Shown: piece after piece, positions 1 through 10,881 of the stretch
Numbering within the stretch: position 1 is the first letter of the stretch
Layout of the letters: each line of letters starts with the position of its first letter
Source: Labyrinthula sp. Ha
Taxonomy: Eukaryota > Sar > Bigyra > Labyrinthulida > Labyrinthulaceae
Reading direction: 5' to 3'
NCBI GenBank assembly: GCA_015227615.1
Contig: JAALGZ010000012.1
Span: forward strand, 992,001 to 1,056,000
DNA: 64,000 nt
The notes under the pieces: model-generated
Databases searched by the model: none
The model's input: the letters and a program-made list of their open reading frames with translations, nothing else
Told to the model about the DNA's origin: nothing
Made by a program: the position numbers and the translations under genes

Positions 1-382
1 TCAATGTAAATGTAGATTAAATACGATATTTTCCTTTTCTTATCTTTCTAAAAGTAACTTTAGTATTTGGTCAGTTGAAGAACTAATTTTAAATGGTATG
101 TGTGTTATATACAACAATCCTTTATATGAACTTTGTGATGCCAAACTCTTTACATCACTTAAGAACACTTTATCTGGACTTATTCACAGCAGCTTGATAC
201 TAAATTATTTAACTTGTGTTAGTTTTTGCAATTTTAACTAAGGACCTTTTGATTGCTCCGTCATATATTCAGTTACGTTTTTGGTATTTTATCCAGAGCT
301 TATTCTTCAAGCAGCTGCTTGAACCTCAAGGATAATTGTTGAGGACCTGAAAATCTTTTCTCATTAATTTTAACATCGTACT

Positions 383-480
383 TAGAGGTCGGATTCGATT
401 TATTGGTATTTTATCAATAAATATTATATACATATTTTTCCTAAATTTTGGTTCTGATAATTCACTAACCATTTTTATTG
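383..480 (+). repeat. Interspersed repeat, partial copy (5' portion)
   Basis: About 98 bp align with the first third of the copies at 27577 and 44505: a shared gattYgatttattg start, a TTTATTG-loop-CAATAAA hairpin, then a block ending ttctgataatt...aaccatt. The match stops abruptly near 480. A match to the repeat's other half resumes near 1481, so this may be one element split by a later insertion. Confidence 0.6.
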
Positions 481-589
481 AAGTATGATAATCTACTGAG
501 GGCTGCGTTTTTTTTAACTCCGGAGTCAGATACTCCTCGCGATGTCACTGGTCAGATCGATTTCCCAATTTTTTTTATCATCATACTTC
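480..589. repeat. Small element bounded by 10-bp inverted repeats
   Basis: GAAGTATGAT at 480-489 is matched by its exact reverse complement at 580-589. The roughly 110-bp unit contains the palindrome ACTCCGGAGT and sits exactly where the repeat at 383-480 is interrupted. A MITE-like insertion is possible. I see no convincing target-site duplication, so this is tentative. Confidence 0.3.
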
Positions 590-734
590 GTCTGAATAAT
601 CGAGGCGCAGAATCATGATTTCCCATAGGGAAAATTTCGAGAGGGCTGGGAACAAGGTCAAGTGTACTAGAAGATACCAAATAAATATTAATAGTTAAAT
701 AACATTAAAATGAGAATTTTTTGACCCTAGCATA

Positions 735-759
735 GCGGGGAGCCTTCCATACTCCCCGC
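735..759. repeat. GC-rich perfect hairpin
   Basis: GCGGGGAG (735-742) and CTCCCCGC (752-759) form a perfect 8-bp stem with a 9-nt loop in otherwise AT-rich DNA. A second GC-rich stretch with two copies of actcggccctc follows within 60 bp. The function is unknown; it could be part of a mobile element or a structured transcript. Confidence 0.5.
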
Positions 760-1480
760 GTCTTTAATAATGGCCCCCATGACTCGGCCCTCCCTCCCCA
801 CTCGGCCCTCGATGAAGATGAAGATGGATTTAAATCTTTTTCCATAGCTTGAATACAGAAATTTGAAAATATGTGTAGAAGTTAATAAGTAAATATATGA
901 AGTGACATAAATAGAACTTTAAGACAAATAATTTTGAAAACTGAAATTCGGAAGATTTAGATTTTTGTTAAAATTAAAATTTAAAAATTAAGTGGATTCG
1001 TCATCTAATCTAGGTGCAAGTTTTTTTATCCAAACTCGCTTTCTTTTTATTTGAATACAGATCCTTGAACCCAAACTTCTTCCCTTTTTCTTCAATAATC
1101 CTGAACCTTTAGTTTTTCCTTGAATAAATCCTTCATTTTCAACCCTCTGAGGAGCACTAAATCTTATTCAATATTTACCTTTTGGTTTTACTGACTCGCT
1201 TCTTGCACTCAGTTTTGTTCAATATTTTTATATCTTGTAAAATGTTTTAAATTTTTTTAAATCTTGTAAACACTTGTTAAATCTTGTAAATTCTTGTCTT
1301 TTCGGGCTACTAGCTTTGTCCTGTCTTATGTTTTATCATGCAACTGTCATGATTTGAAATTTTTTATCTTGATTTTGTTGGTTTGATTTTTTCAAAAAAA
1401 ATTTTTGGGCAATTAAAAATTCGAACAATGAGATTTAGGAGTATTTGACTCTGGATTCAAAAAAACATAAACCATCAACT

Positions 1481-1600
1481 GATGATCAGAATATAATCTT
1501 AACAATTTGATACGAATCAAATTCTAAGCTCTTTTATTAAAAAGTAGAGTCAAAACAATTATCAAGTTATTATTGACAAATTTTTTCAAACTTAAGGCTT
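1481..1600 (+). repeat. Interspersed repeat, partial copy (3' portion)
   Basis: This matches the distal half of the 27.6 and 44.5 kb repeats: the order 'gatRatca...atttgata...aaatc...', then 'attaYcaagt-attatt-acaa', is kept with many substitutions. It is probably the severed second half of the copy that starts at 383. The divergence makes the boundaries approximate. Confidence 0.45.
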
Positions 1601-2407
1601 AATCAAACTTCAACAGCTCTTTACATTTCCATAGAACATAGTTTATGGTCTCAACCTAGAACAAACTTGGTCTACTGCGAGAGTTCTTAATCTGTATAGA
1701 ACACGCTATGCAGTCTACTCAAACGTTACCTTATTTCTCCAAGGTGCTAATTTTTCCCTACTTTTAGGCTGCCTGTATGATTTCGTACGGAGCTTCGCCA
1801 TCTAGATTTTTTGCCAGTTCTCGCACCTGCCCTTGCTCTTCGTTCATTCATAACCCCGAATGGACCTTATATCAAAGCGTGTTTTCTTGTTCCATCATGA
1901 TTAGATGGTTACAAAGAATGACGCTTTACTTTACTTGCATCCAGAACTTCTATGCTTGTTTCACGGGATAAATACCAGCTCTTGGACGTAACATGAAGTT
2001 AAGGGAACAGCAAAATGTGAGGAAGTTGGGTAGTTTTGACTTGCAAAGAAGAAACAACTTGGTGAACTCAACCTCGATAAAAGATATTTTCTTTATGCAC
2101 ATTAGGATTAGTTTCGCTTAATTCTAATTTATCCCAACCATTGTTGGTATCTCTTGGTTTCTAAGATTTCTTAAGTGCCGAAGGTATTTTTTTCAAAATA
2201 GATTTTTGACACTAATAAAGAAACTATTTTAGCTTTAGTTGCAATTGCTGCAAATAAGGGAAACCTGGATAGGTTTTGTGTGACGAGACTAAATTGCCCT
2301 TAGAGACTGTAAACCTGAAGGGAGGTATCGGAGAAACTTGAAACGAAATTAGTCCAACTTTAGGATGCTCTCTTTGTGTTATCTGGTTAAAATTTAGATA
2401 TCTCAAC

Positions 2408-2599
2408 CTAATGTTCTGGAACATATGTTGGATCATTGTGTCTAGCAGAATGAGCTCTTGCGTGCATCAAAACACCTAATCCAAAAACACCACCCATAAC
2501 ATGGAAAACTGGGGCTGCACTTCCAGTTTGAATATATCTTGTGTTATAGTTATTAAAAAACCTTGCAAACCCAGTCATTGCTTGTTGCATACCACTCAT
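2408..2599 (-). CDS. Possible mitochondrial ATP synthase F0 subunit f-like small protein
   Basis: The predicted protein has 63 residues. It carries the pattern FARFFNNYNTRYI, then a small-residue hydrophobic segment (about residues 26-46, a single membrane span), then a basic, His-rich tail. This order (aromatic/Tyr-Asn-rich stretch, one transmembrane helix, HxRH-type tail) resembles the C-terminal half of animal and fungal ATP synthase subunit f, which anchors the peripheral part of F0 in the inner mitochondrial membrane. The start is an ATG followed by SGMQQAM. The gene is divergent from the ABCA gene with 116 bp between start codons. The assignment rests on pattern memory; it could be another small inner-membrane subunit of the respiratory chain. 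That it is a real small gene is more certain than its name. Confidence 0.45.
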   Translation of the reverse strand: MSGMQQAMTGFARFFNNYNTRYIQTGSAAPVFHVMGGVFGLGVLMHARAHSARHNDPTYVPEH

Positions 2600-2715
2600 C
2601 TTTCTATGCTTTTGCTTTTGTCAAATCAAGATCAAAGTTTCTCTTTCTTTTTGTTGATTTATCAGTTTGGTTTCGTTGCAATCCGTCCAAGTTAACTAAG
2701 AAAAATCAAACAGTT

Positions 2716-5700
2716 ATGGCTAGAAAGAGAAAGTTTCTTCATCAGATAAAGCTGCTCTTATGGAAGGAATATAGGGAATTTAGAGCTGCTTCATGGAGTT
2801 ATTTAGTTGATTTGATAATACCAATGGGTTTTATACTCCTACTTGTGTGGTTACATACTTTAGACCCAGATGAGCAGCTTTCCTCTAAGATCTATACGGT
2901 GAATGCAACAAGTTCAGTGTCGCCTACGCTTTTCTTACCTAAGGATAAAGTGGATAATCCACTGATTCAGGAATTTTCTGTTACTGCAATGTCAACTTAC
3001 CCTGGAGTACAAACATTGCCCCCTTTCTTCTATCTCTCTCTACTACTTTCAAAAACTGATTCTGGGATCGCTTTCGCACCATCTGAAAAACTTAAGAGGA
3101 AAGAGGCGATTGGTTCTGGGAGTGAATGGAACTCTGAATTTTTGATCAATGGATTTATTGAAAGCGTAGACAAACATACTAGAGAGTTTGAGTCGAGTCT
3201 AGGTTGGCGAATATTTTCGTATCTATTAGATGACATAGCTGCTCTAGACATGAGGCTTGAAAGGTTTAAATCTCGAGCTTTTGTTTATACTAATTCATCA
3301 GAGCTCGATAAATATATCAAAAGTAAGAAATATGGCAGCAACAGCTCTAACCCGAAGTTTCATCTGGCATTAATTCTTGACGAGATAACCCATGGTGATA
3401 CTCCTGAAGTTGTTTATACCATTCAAGCAAATCAAACTATTATTCCTTTAACGTATCCTGAGTCCAAGGAGTTAAACAATCTTCATATAGGTGCAAATCC
3501 AAGAAATAATAACAAGTACCTTATGTCCGGATTCTTAACATTACAGCATACTTTCGAAAACTACATTCACTATCTACAATCACCTAAGAAACCTCATAAG
3601 AAGTCTGGAATTCAAGTAAAGGCGCTTTGTAATTGTTTTATGCCTTATGTTAATCTTTTGTCTAATAAGAAGACACCTTTTCTTAAACTTGGAACTTCAT
3701 TCTATGACATACTTATGTTACTCAATGAGCATACTTTAAAAGAGCACTTTAAGTGGCACAAAGATAATACCTTATTTGATCAACTCCAAGCTGCGAAGAT
3801 CAGAGCCCGCAACTTGTTTTCTAATGACAATAACGTCCACAGTAACTTAAGAAGGCAATCTTATCAGGCTATTTTGAAGCATGAAATTGCGGAAAATACC
3901 TCTCTATTTTCTTATTTCACTTGTGCCGAGGTTTTGGACCTATTTTTGTATATATTTGATCTAAGTGAAGAAGCAATAGCAGGAGGTAGACTCTATACGG
4001 ACGCAGTCACCCAGTTTGCGCTATACCCTTCACCTGCACAAAAAGCGAAGCCTTTTCTCACAAGAACTAAACAGGCTCTACCAGTTTTATTTTTTATCTC
4101 CCTTGTTCACCCTGTTACAAAAATTTTGTCCTATGTGTCAACTATGAAACAAAACAAGCTGTTGGACTTGTTGTTTATATCTGGGTTCAGATTTGATGCT
4201 GTGTACACCTCTTTCTTTATTCGCCAGGCAGCTATATATCTATTGCTTAGCTTTCTTGTATCTCTGGTGGTAAAAATTGGTCTCGAACTCAACTCAAGCT
4301 TGGTGATCATGTGGGGTCTTTTTTTTTCGTATCTTTGCTCTGTAATTGGTTTTTCTTTGCTAGTAACTAATGTTTTCCAAAAACCAAGACTAGCATCGAT
4401 TGCTGGTGTTGGTTTGTTTTATATACTGTTCTTACCTCACTATTACTTGGCAAACCCTAACAACCTGACTCTTAGTGCCAATTCAAAAGCTGCCATAATT
4501 TTTCAGTTTTTGTCTCCAACAAATTTTGCCTCTGGGATAAGTGCTCTATTGGAATTTGAAGGTGCAGATAGAGGCTATCAATATAACAACTTGTTTCAGT
4601 CTGCAAACTATCATCTTGGTAGTCTTGGGCGAGTCTTGGTTGCAGAATGCTTTAACGCTTTGTTTTATTTTTTTCTAGCGTGGGTTGTAGATTACATTAA
4701 GTATTCCAGATATGAGATACATGAGGGCAGCCCAGCAGAAGCCTTACCTGAAGATATTCTTGAAAAGGGCGCAACAGAACCCATGCTGCGTGCCCCTGGG
4801 ATCATAGTATCAAATTTAAGGAAAGAGTATGGAAATTTTTGTGCAGTTAATGACATCTCTTTCAGTGTTTGTGCTGGAGATATCTTGTGCCTACTTGGAC
4901 TTAATGGTGCTGGAAAAAGCAGCACGATCAATATGTTATCGAAGTTCTCGGTTCCAACTACTGGAAAAATTCTTGCTAATGGTTTCGAAGCTCCACAAAT
5001 TTGTTTTCAGGAAGACGTTCTCTTTCCAAATTTGACTGTAATGGAGCATTTAAAGTTGTTTAGCCAGGCTTTTTATTCTAATAGCACTGTGTTAGGAGCT
5101 ATAGAAAAGGAGCTGGAACTTATTGGACTTGCCGACAGAGCTAATACTCATGCTATTCATCTATCGGGGGGAGAAAAGCGCAAGTTGTGCCTTCTCATAG
5201 CATTTTCTAAAACTTTTATAGCTCAGTCGGAACAATTGTCCCACTTCATAATACTGGATGAGGCATCAAGCGGCTTAGATGTGAATAGCCGGAGAACTCT
5301 TTGGCGTTATGTAAGGAGTAAAAAAGAGATGCTACAACAATCACTGTGCGTTTTGTTTACAACACAGTATATGTCTGAAGCCGAAGCTTTGTCTGATTAT
5401 GTTGTTATTTTGAAGAGTGGGGAAGTAGTAGCAGAAGGTTCCGTTCCAGAGCTGACCACGAAGTATGGTGTTGGTTACATTGCTACTGTTCCTTCCTTCC
5501 ATAAATCCTTTAAGGGTCAATTATTGTCACGATTCCAGGATATACAGGTTCTTCAAACTAGGTCATCAGGTGAGAATGGGCTCCAAATCTTGATAACACA
5601 AACGTCCAATATGAAGTTGACTGATGTTTTGGAGTTTCTTGAGTCACAGATAGGCAAAGGGATAGACCAATTTTTTATACACAACCACTCTTTGTCACAA

Positions 5701-8267
5701 GTGTTCCAAAACTTGAACAACGAATATAAAAAGAAGCAGTATCAATATATAGAAAGTGGGAAGATTCTTCCTGGAAATATTGTGGATGACTCGGGAGACA
5801 AACCCCCTTTATTTCCCGTTATCACTAATTTTATTCAAATTTCAGTGTCTGTGTTCGTGATGCGCCTACACAATGGTAAGAAGGATATCAATACGTTATT
5901 TTGGAACAGCTTACTACCTCTTTGTTTGCTAGTGCTTGGACTTTTCCTCATGCAGGTTATTCCCATACCAGACCCCCCTGAAATGGCTTTGAGCTTGAAG
6001 CACCTTAAAAATTTCGATCAAAGGGTTAATCTTCCAATATATGCAGATTTGTCACCTGATGCCCGAAGTGCTGTTGAACAAGCTTTTAAGAAATATAGAG
6101 ATCCAGGAATCTCTCTAGGTCTAGACTTTATTGATTTGAATGATCTTAACCTGAAAGATTCATCCTGTGGGACATCCTCTGCTGCACCCGATCTTTTTGT
6201 CGGGTATGAACAACTTTGTTTTGTTTCCGAAGATTTACTTAGCAAGAATGATGAAAATTCTTCTAGCTTCAGCTCAGTTGTGTTCTTGAGAGATAACCAA
6301 TCCATGGCGCGTACCATATTAACAAACTCTAGCTCCATGCATGCTGCGCCCACGTTTCTCAGTGTTATAAACAATGTAAATAATATAGGAGCCAATTCCA
6401 TCCGCACATCAGTTCAGAGCCGACCTTTCTCATTGACCAGTAAGACACTTGCAGTGGTGAACACATTCCAATCCCTGTTTGCAACACTTAGCTCACTAAT
6501 GGCTGTTGTTTTCCTCCCGAATATTTGCATGCTTTTTGTTAACATGCAAATTAATTCAGGTTTCATGAATTTAATGGAAATTCACGCAGGTAGTGTAGGT
6601 AAGTTTCAGTTTAACGTATCCTACTGGACAGGAAACCTTTTTTTCGATGTAATATATGCTGGTTGCTTTTCTGGAGTTGTTCTTTTATTGATATCTAGCT
6701 TTGGGAACAATGTGAACTTTTCTAGCGTAGAAGACTTGTCTGCCATGGGACTTTTATTCATTTCCTATAGTATTGCCCTCGTTCCATTTAGCTATTTTTC
6801 TGCTCTCGTGCTCAGCCAATTTGTTAGCGTTACTGACTCTGAGACAACTGTCAGAATTCTTGGCATGATATACAACTTTGTCACCGGAATTATACTCCTA
6901 ATTGTGAGTTTTGTTATGTCATTGCTGCCACAAACGCAGGAATTGACCAACACAACTTTGGTTTATATATTCAGGATATTCCCAAACTTCTGTTTGGCTG
7001 ATGGCTTGCTTAACCTTTCGCTTAGAAGCAGCATCAGTCAGGTTCTAAACAGTTTGAAGATAGACATCCCTGGAGATGTTCCACAAAATAACGAGCTTGG
7101 TCGGTTTTTCGGTGCTAGTCCTTTTGACTATGAGGTGGTTGGCTATGATGTTGTTTACTTGTTGTTGTTCAGCATTGTTTATTATATTGCTGTGATCCTA
7201 TTCTCCTTTGGTTTATCTTTGAGGCAGTCATTTCGTTTAGAGGATCTTCCTTATGGAACTTCCTTGGTAGTGAGATCATTGACAAAGCTATTTCCAAAAG
7301 AATCTAAAAAAAGTAACAGCCATCCTGAAGAAAGTCAAAGAGGTGTTTTTGGTGTAAATGATTTAACTTTTGAACTATCTGAAGGTGAAGTTTTAGGGTT
7401 GTTGGGTGAAAACGGAGCCGGTAAGGTAACTTTTTCTTAACTCTTTATTTTTAGAGTACAACCATAAGGTTGCTAACTGGTAGGCATCGACCAGATTCCG
7501 GGATTATTGCACTTGCCGACGTTGCTGCTTCAAATGCTATGGGGTATTGCCCACAGGAAAATGTTTTGATGGAATATTTGACAGTACGAGAACATCTGTA
7601 TTTGTTCTTGAGTATAAAAGGCATCGCTCTCTCTAGTAATAATCGACAAGTCTTCGTGGAAGAATCAGTAAAGCAGTTTAATCTGGGTGAATATGGTGAC
7701 ATTTGTGCCACTCATCTCTCTGGTGGCAATAAGAGAAAACTACAAGTTGCAATCGCTCTCCTGGGAAATCCAACAATATCAGTCTTAGATGAGCCAAGTT
7801 GTGGTATGGATATAGAAAATCGGAGGTTCTTGTGGGATGCAATATTAGCTCTGAATCGCGCAAAGGGAAAAAAGAACTCCATCCTCTTGACCTCACATTC
7901 GATGGAAGAATGTGAAAATCTTTGTTCTAGAGTTGTACTCTTAAAGCACGGGGAAAAGATTGCAGAAGGTAGCCTTGACCAATTGAAGAAACAGATCGTT
8001 GAGAGGATTCATTTGACACTTTCTTCTATCAGGTACAGTGCAGAAACATCTCAAAAGGTTATTGAATTTCTTCGTACCAAACTTGGAAGAGATTCAGTGA
8101 TTGAAACCAACACTATCAAGAAGGTCGATGTGTTAAAATCCGCCACTTCTCTAAGTGCGGTCTTTAAAGCCCTAGAAGAGGCAGTTGATCTCGGACTAAT
8201 TAACGATTTCGTAGTTGATGAGTCGAACCTTGAAGATACTTTCTTAGCTATAGTTAACAACTCATAA
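2716..8267 (+). CDS. Full-length ABCA-type ABC transporter (TMD-NBD-TMD-NBD)
   Basis: The CDS has two exons (2716-7425 and 7455-8267) joined across a 29-nt GT-AG intron that falls inside the second Walker A; splicing restores GENGAGKSTT. The product is about 1840 aa. The first membrane helix is near residues 30-50, a long extracytoplasmic loop follows, then a helix cluster around 490-670. NBD1 (about 700-930) has Walker A GLNGAGKSS, signature LSGGEKRKL and Walker B FIILDEASSGLD. A second membrane unit with its own large loop follows, then NBD2 (about 1515-1760) with LSGGNKRKL, VLDEPSCGMD and H-loop LLTSHSMEE. ABCA proteins usually move lipids across membranes. The NBD1 H-switch reads TTQYMSE, with Gln for His, which suggests a degenerate first ATP site. 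I chose the ATG at 2716 because the protein then begins with a basic stretch leading into the first helix; an earlier in-frame ATG (2563) would overlap the divergent small gene. Confidence 0.93.
7426..7454 (+). other. 29-nt spliceosomal intron in the ABCA gene
   Basis: It begins gtaact and ends tttttag, is pyrimidine-rich, and contains cttaac, a plausible branch site. It carries an in-frame stop, and its removal joins the two halves of the conserved Walker A of NBD2 exactly. This is the clearest proof of ultrashort introns in the window. Confidence 0.92.
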
Positions 8268-8450
8268 GAGAGTGTTTAGAACTTTTTGATAGACTTTTTT
8301 GTTTGTAGTTTATAGTATATTCTTAATGCATTCTTTGTATTCTGTAGTTTATTATCTTATTGACTAGAATAAGCTCAATCTGCCACGTGAACTAGAGACA
8401 TTGTTACAGCATTGGATAACCGTTGAAGTTCTGTTTGTCAAAGACAGAGA

Positions 8451-10776
8451 ATGGGAGTTGCCAAACAAATAAACCGTGTACTTAGCCGCAATTTCTCGGG
8501 TATCAATACAAATATTCGTAATATTGGGATAATTGCCCATATAGATGCTGGAAAAACAACAACGACGGAGCGCCTTCTGCATGAAACTGGGTTTATCCCT
8601 TCCGTTGGTGAAGTACACGATGGAGACACGGTTACAGATTTTCTTCCTTTGGAGAGAGAAAGAGGAATAACAGTAAACGCTGCTTGTACTACAATGTATT
8701 GGGCTAAAGATGATGTTGAATATCAAATTAATTCAATTGATACGCCTGGGCACGTAGACTTTTCTGTTGAAGTTGAGCGAAGCCTCATGGCGTTGGATAA
8801 CGCACTATTGATTCTGGATGGAACAAAGGGTGTTCAACCACAAACATTAAAAGTTGCACAACAAGCGAAGAAGAGGAATATCCCTTTCATGGTTTATGTT
8901 AACAAAATGGACAGAGTTGGTGCAGACTTTGAAAAAGCTGTTGTGTCTGTAGATGAGAAGTTAAACCTGGCACCGATACCAATTCAATATCCTGCATTTT
9001 CATCTGATCTTGTTGACAATGACGGGCATGAAAGCACGTTCATAGGAATTTACGATTTGATTAATTTTGAACTTTTAGATTATAGGAACGCGGCATCCAA
9101 AGGTAAAGAATATGAAAGGATTAATGTCGAAACTAGTGTTAGTGACGATATATGCAATACTCTAAGATCCTACCATGAAGCAATGTGTGAAAAACTTAGC
9201 ATGTACGACGATAACTTTGCAGATCTTTTCTTGCTGTCAGAGGACAGTTGTTTAATCGACAAGTTAGAGATCAAAAAAAGTTTGAAGAAAATCTGCCAAC
9301 ACTCAGAAAACATGGTAGCACCTGTTATTCTAGGATCCTCTTACAAAAACATTGGTATTTGTTTTTTCTACAACGTTATCTTAGGTATTCCACAGGTTCT
9401 TGACAACTCTGTAGAGTTATTTCGACCTTATTCTGAAAATATTGTCGATGTCGAAGTTGGTGCTGGGTTTCTTGGACTAGTGTTTAAGGTACAACATGAT
9501 GAGAATCGAGGACAATTAACTTTCATAAAAGTGCTTAAAGGTGAACTACCACCTTCCGGTGTGCCGCAGTTCTATTGCAAGGAAGAGTCTAACTTATTAG
9601 CTCTGAGAAAAGAACGATATATTCAAGTATTGAGGGTGAATGCAGATCATTACTCTATTCTAAAACAAGGTGTTTCTCCGGGTGAGATTGTTGCTCTTGT
9701 TGGATTAAAGCATGCTCGAACTGGGGAGTTCCTGTCTTCAGATCAGAAGCTTAGTTCTGTTAAGAATGCCGATATCAAGGTACCTGAATTAGAAGTGCCA
9801 CGGTCTGTTTTCTCCGCATGTTTCGATGCGAAAACACCATCTAATAACAGACGGCTCATGGCTGCTTTGGAAACCCTGGAAAAAGATGATCCTTCACTGT
9901 CTTATTTTGTTGACGACGAAACAGAGCAAATAGTTGTTTCTGGTTTAGGCGAACTTCATTTAGAGGTCGTTCTTTACAAACTACGGCATGAGTTCAGGTT
10001 ACCCGAAGCCCAATTGAAAGACTTGCAAGTTCGATACAGGGAAACAATTAGTGAACCCTTTGAAATGGAGTTTACTATTCTCACTAAGAAGACATCGGTA
10101 CTTGCATTTTGCACTTTATTTTTTAGGTTTTGCAAGACGTTGATGATGATTTAGAAACTCAGGAAACAGTTGATATCAAACTTAGATTTTCTGCCAAAGA
10201 GGATATCAACTCTTCAGCTTCGTTCAAAGCTGTACTTACAGGGGTATCCAAGAGTTTTCTTCATCACATTGAAACTGCGGGAAATAATGCTCTTCAGGAG
10301 GGTCCTCTGTCGTCCTCACCATTTATGGGAGTAAGTGTACGTCTTGAGTTTGTTGGTAGCAACCAAGGTAAACATCTTATCTTTTTGTCAGTTTAGGCCC
10401 TGTTAGTAAAGTTGTTGGAAGTTTAAATGAGAGCCAGGTTAAAGATCTAATTAGGAGGACATTTAATAAGCTCTGGAGGCTTGTCTTAGAAGAAGATCGT
10501 AGTAAATTTGAGCTTCTGGAACCTTTTGGAACACTTTCAGTTACCGTTCCTTCAGAATACACAGGTGATGTGGTCAATGAGCTAGCGAAAAACTCACAAA
10601 CTGTCGAATTCGTTTCTGTTCATGGCACGGAAGATCAAAATACAGAAGCAACTGGGGAAATTGAGGCTATAGTTCGGATTTCGGAGATGTTGGGCTATGC
10701 TACAAGGTTAAGAAAGTTGACAAAAGGAGCAGGTGTGTTCGCATTAAGCTTTCTTAAATATAGCAACACCACTTGA
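8451..10776 (+). CDS. GFM2: Mitochondrial elongation factor G2 (ribosome recycling GTPase)
   Basis: Exons 8451-10098, 10128-10367 and 10397-10776 are joined across two 29-nt introns and give 755 aa in frame. The GTPase motifs are AHIDAGKTTTTERLL (G1, about 29-42), RERGIT (G2), DTPGHVDF (G3) and VNKMD (G4). EF-G domains II-V follow, with LEKDDPSL and GLGELHLEV in domain III. The text around G2 (DGDTVTDFLPLERERGIT) matches the EF-G2 (RRF2mt) subfamily, which acts with mitochondrial RRF to split post-termination ribosomes, rather than EF-G1. The short basic N-terminus with Arg and Ser is consistent with mitochondrial import. It follows the ABCA gene in tandem by 183 bp and is convergent with the ROCO gene, 105 bp between stops. 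Confidence 0.88.
10099..10127 (+). other. 29-nt intron 1 of the EF-G2 gene
   Basis: It begins gtactt and ends ttttttag, preceded by TCG and followed by GTTTTG. Removing it joins the end of domain III/start of domain IV in frame, whereas read-through stops after about 15 codons. Confidence 0.88.
10368..10396 (+). other. 29-nt intron 2 of the EF-G2 gene
   Basis: It begins gtaaac and ends tcagtttag. An internal cag would give a 24-nt alternative, but only the 29-nt form ending at tttag keeps the frame into the C-terminal domain. Confidence 0.82.
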
Positions 10777-10881
10777 CGTAGAGCTTCAAACGTTGCAAAG
10801 TCTTAACGGAATATGCTTCTAATCAATAGTATAGACTAAACAAATTATTTACAAATAAGTATCGTCGCAAATATAGCAATT

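Larger units (their letters stand above)
1..2407. other. Gene-free AT-rich left flank with repeat fragments
   Basis: I see no credible gene here; the open frames are short and low-complexity. The stretch holds two partial matches to the interspersed repeat family described at 27.6 and 44.5 kb, a GC-rich hairpin at 735-759, and a duplicated 11-mer (actcggccctc) just after it. Base composition shifts to GC-rich at 720-815, unlike its surroundings. Confidence 0.6.

Noticed and set aside
655-672. Shared 15-mer (aaggtcaagtgtact) with 31853-31867
   Set aside because: No similarity extends beyond it; a match of this length is expected by chance in 64 kb.
2563-2715. Extension of the ABCA protein to an upstream ATG at 2563
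   Set aside because: It would overlap the divergent small gene and adds a Phe/Ser-rich stretch unlike ABCA N-termini; the ATG at 2716 fits better.
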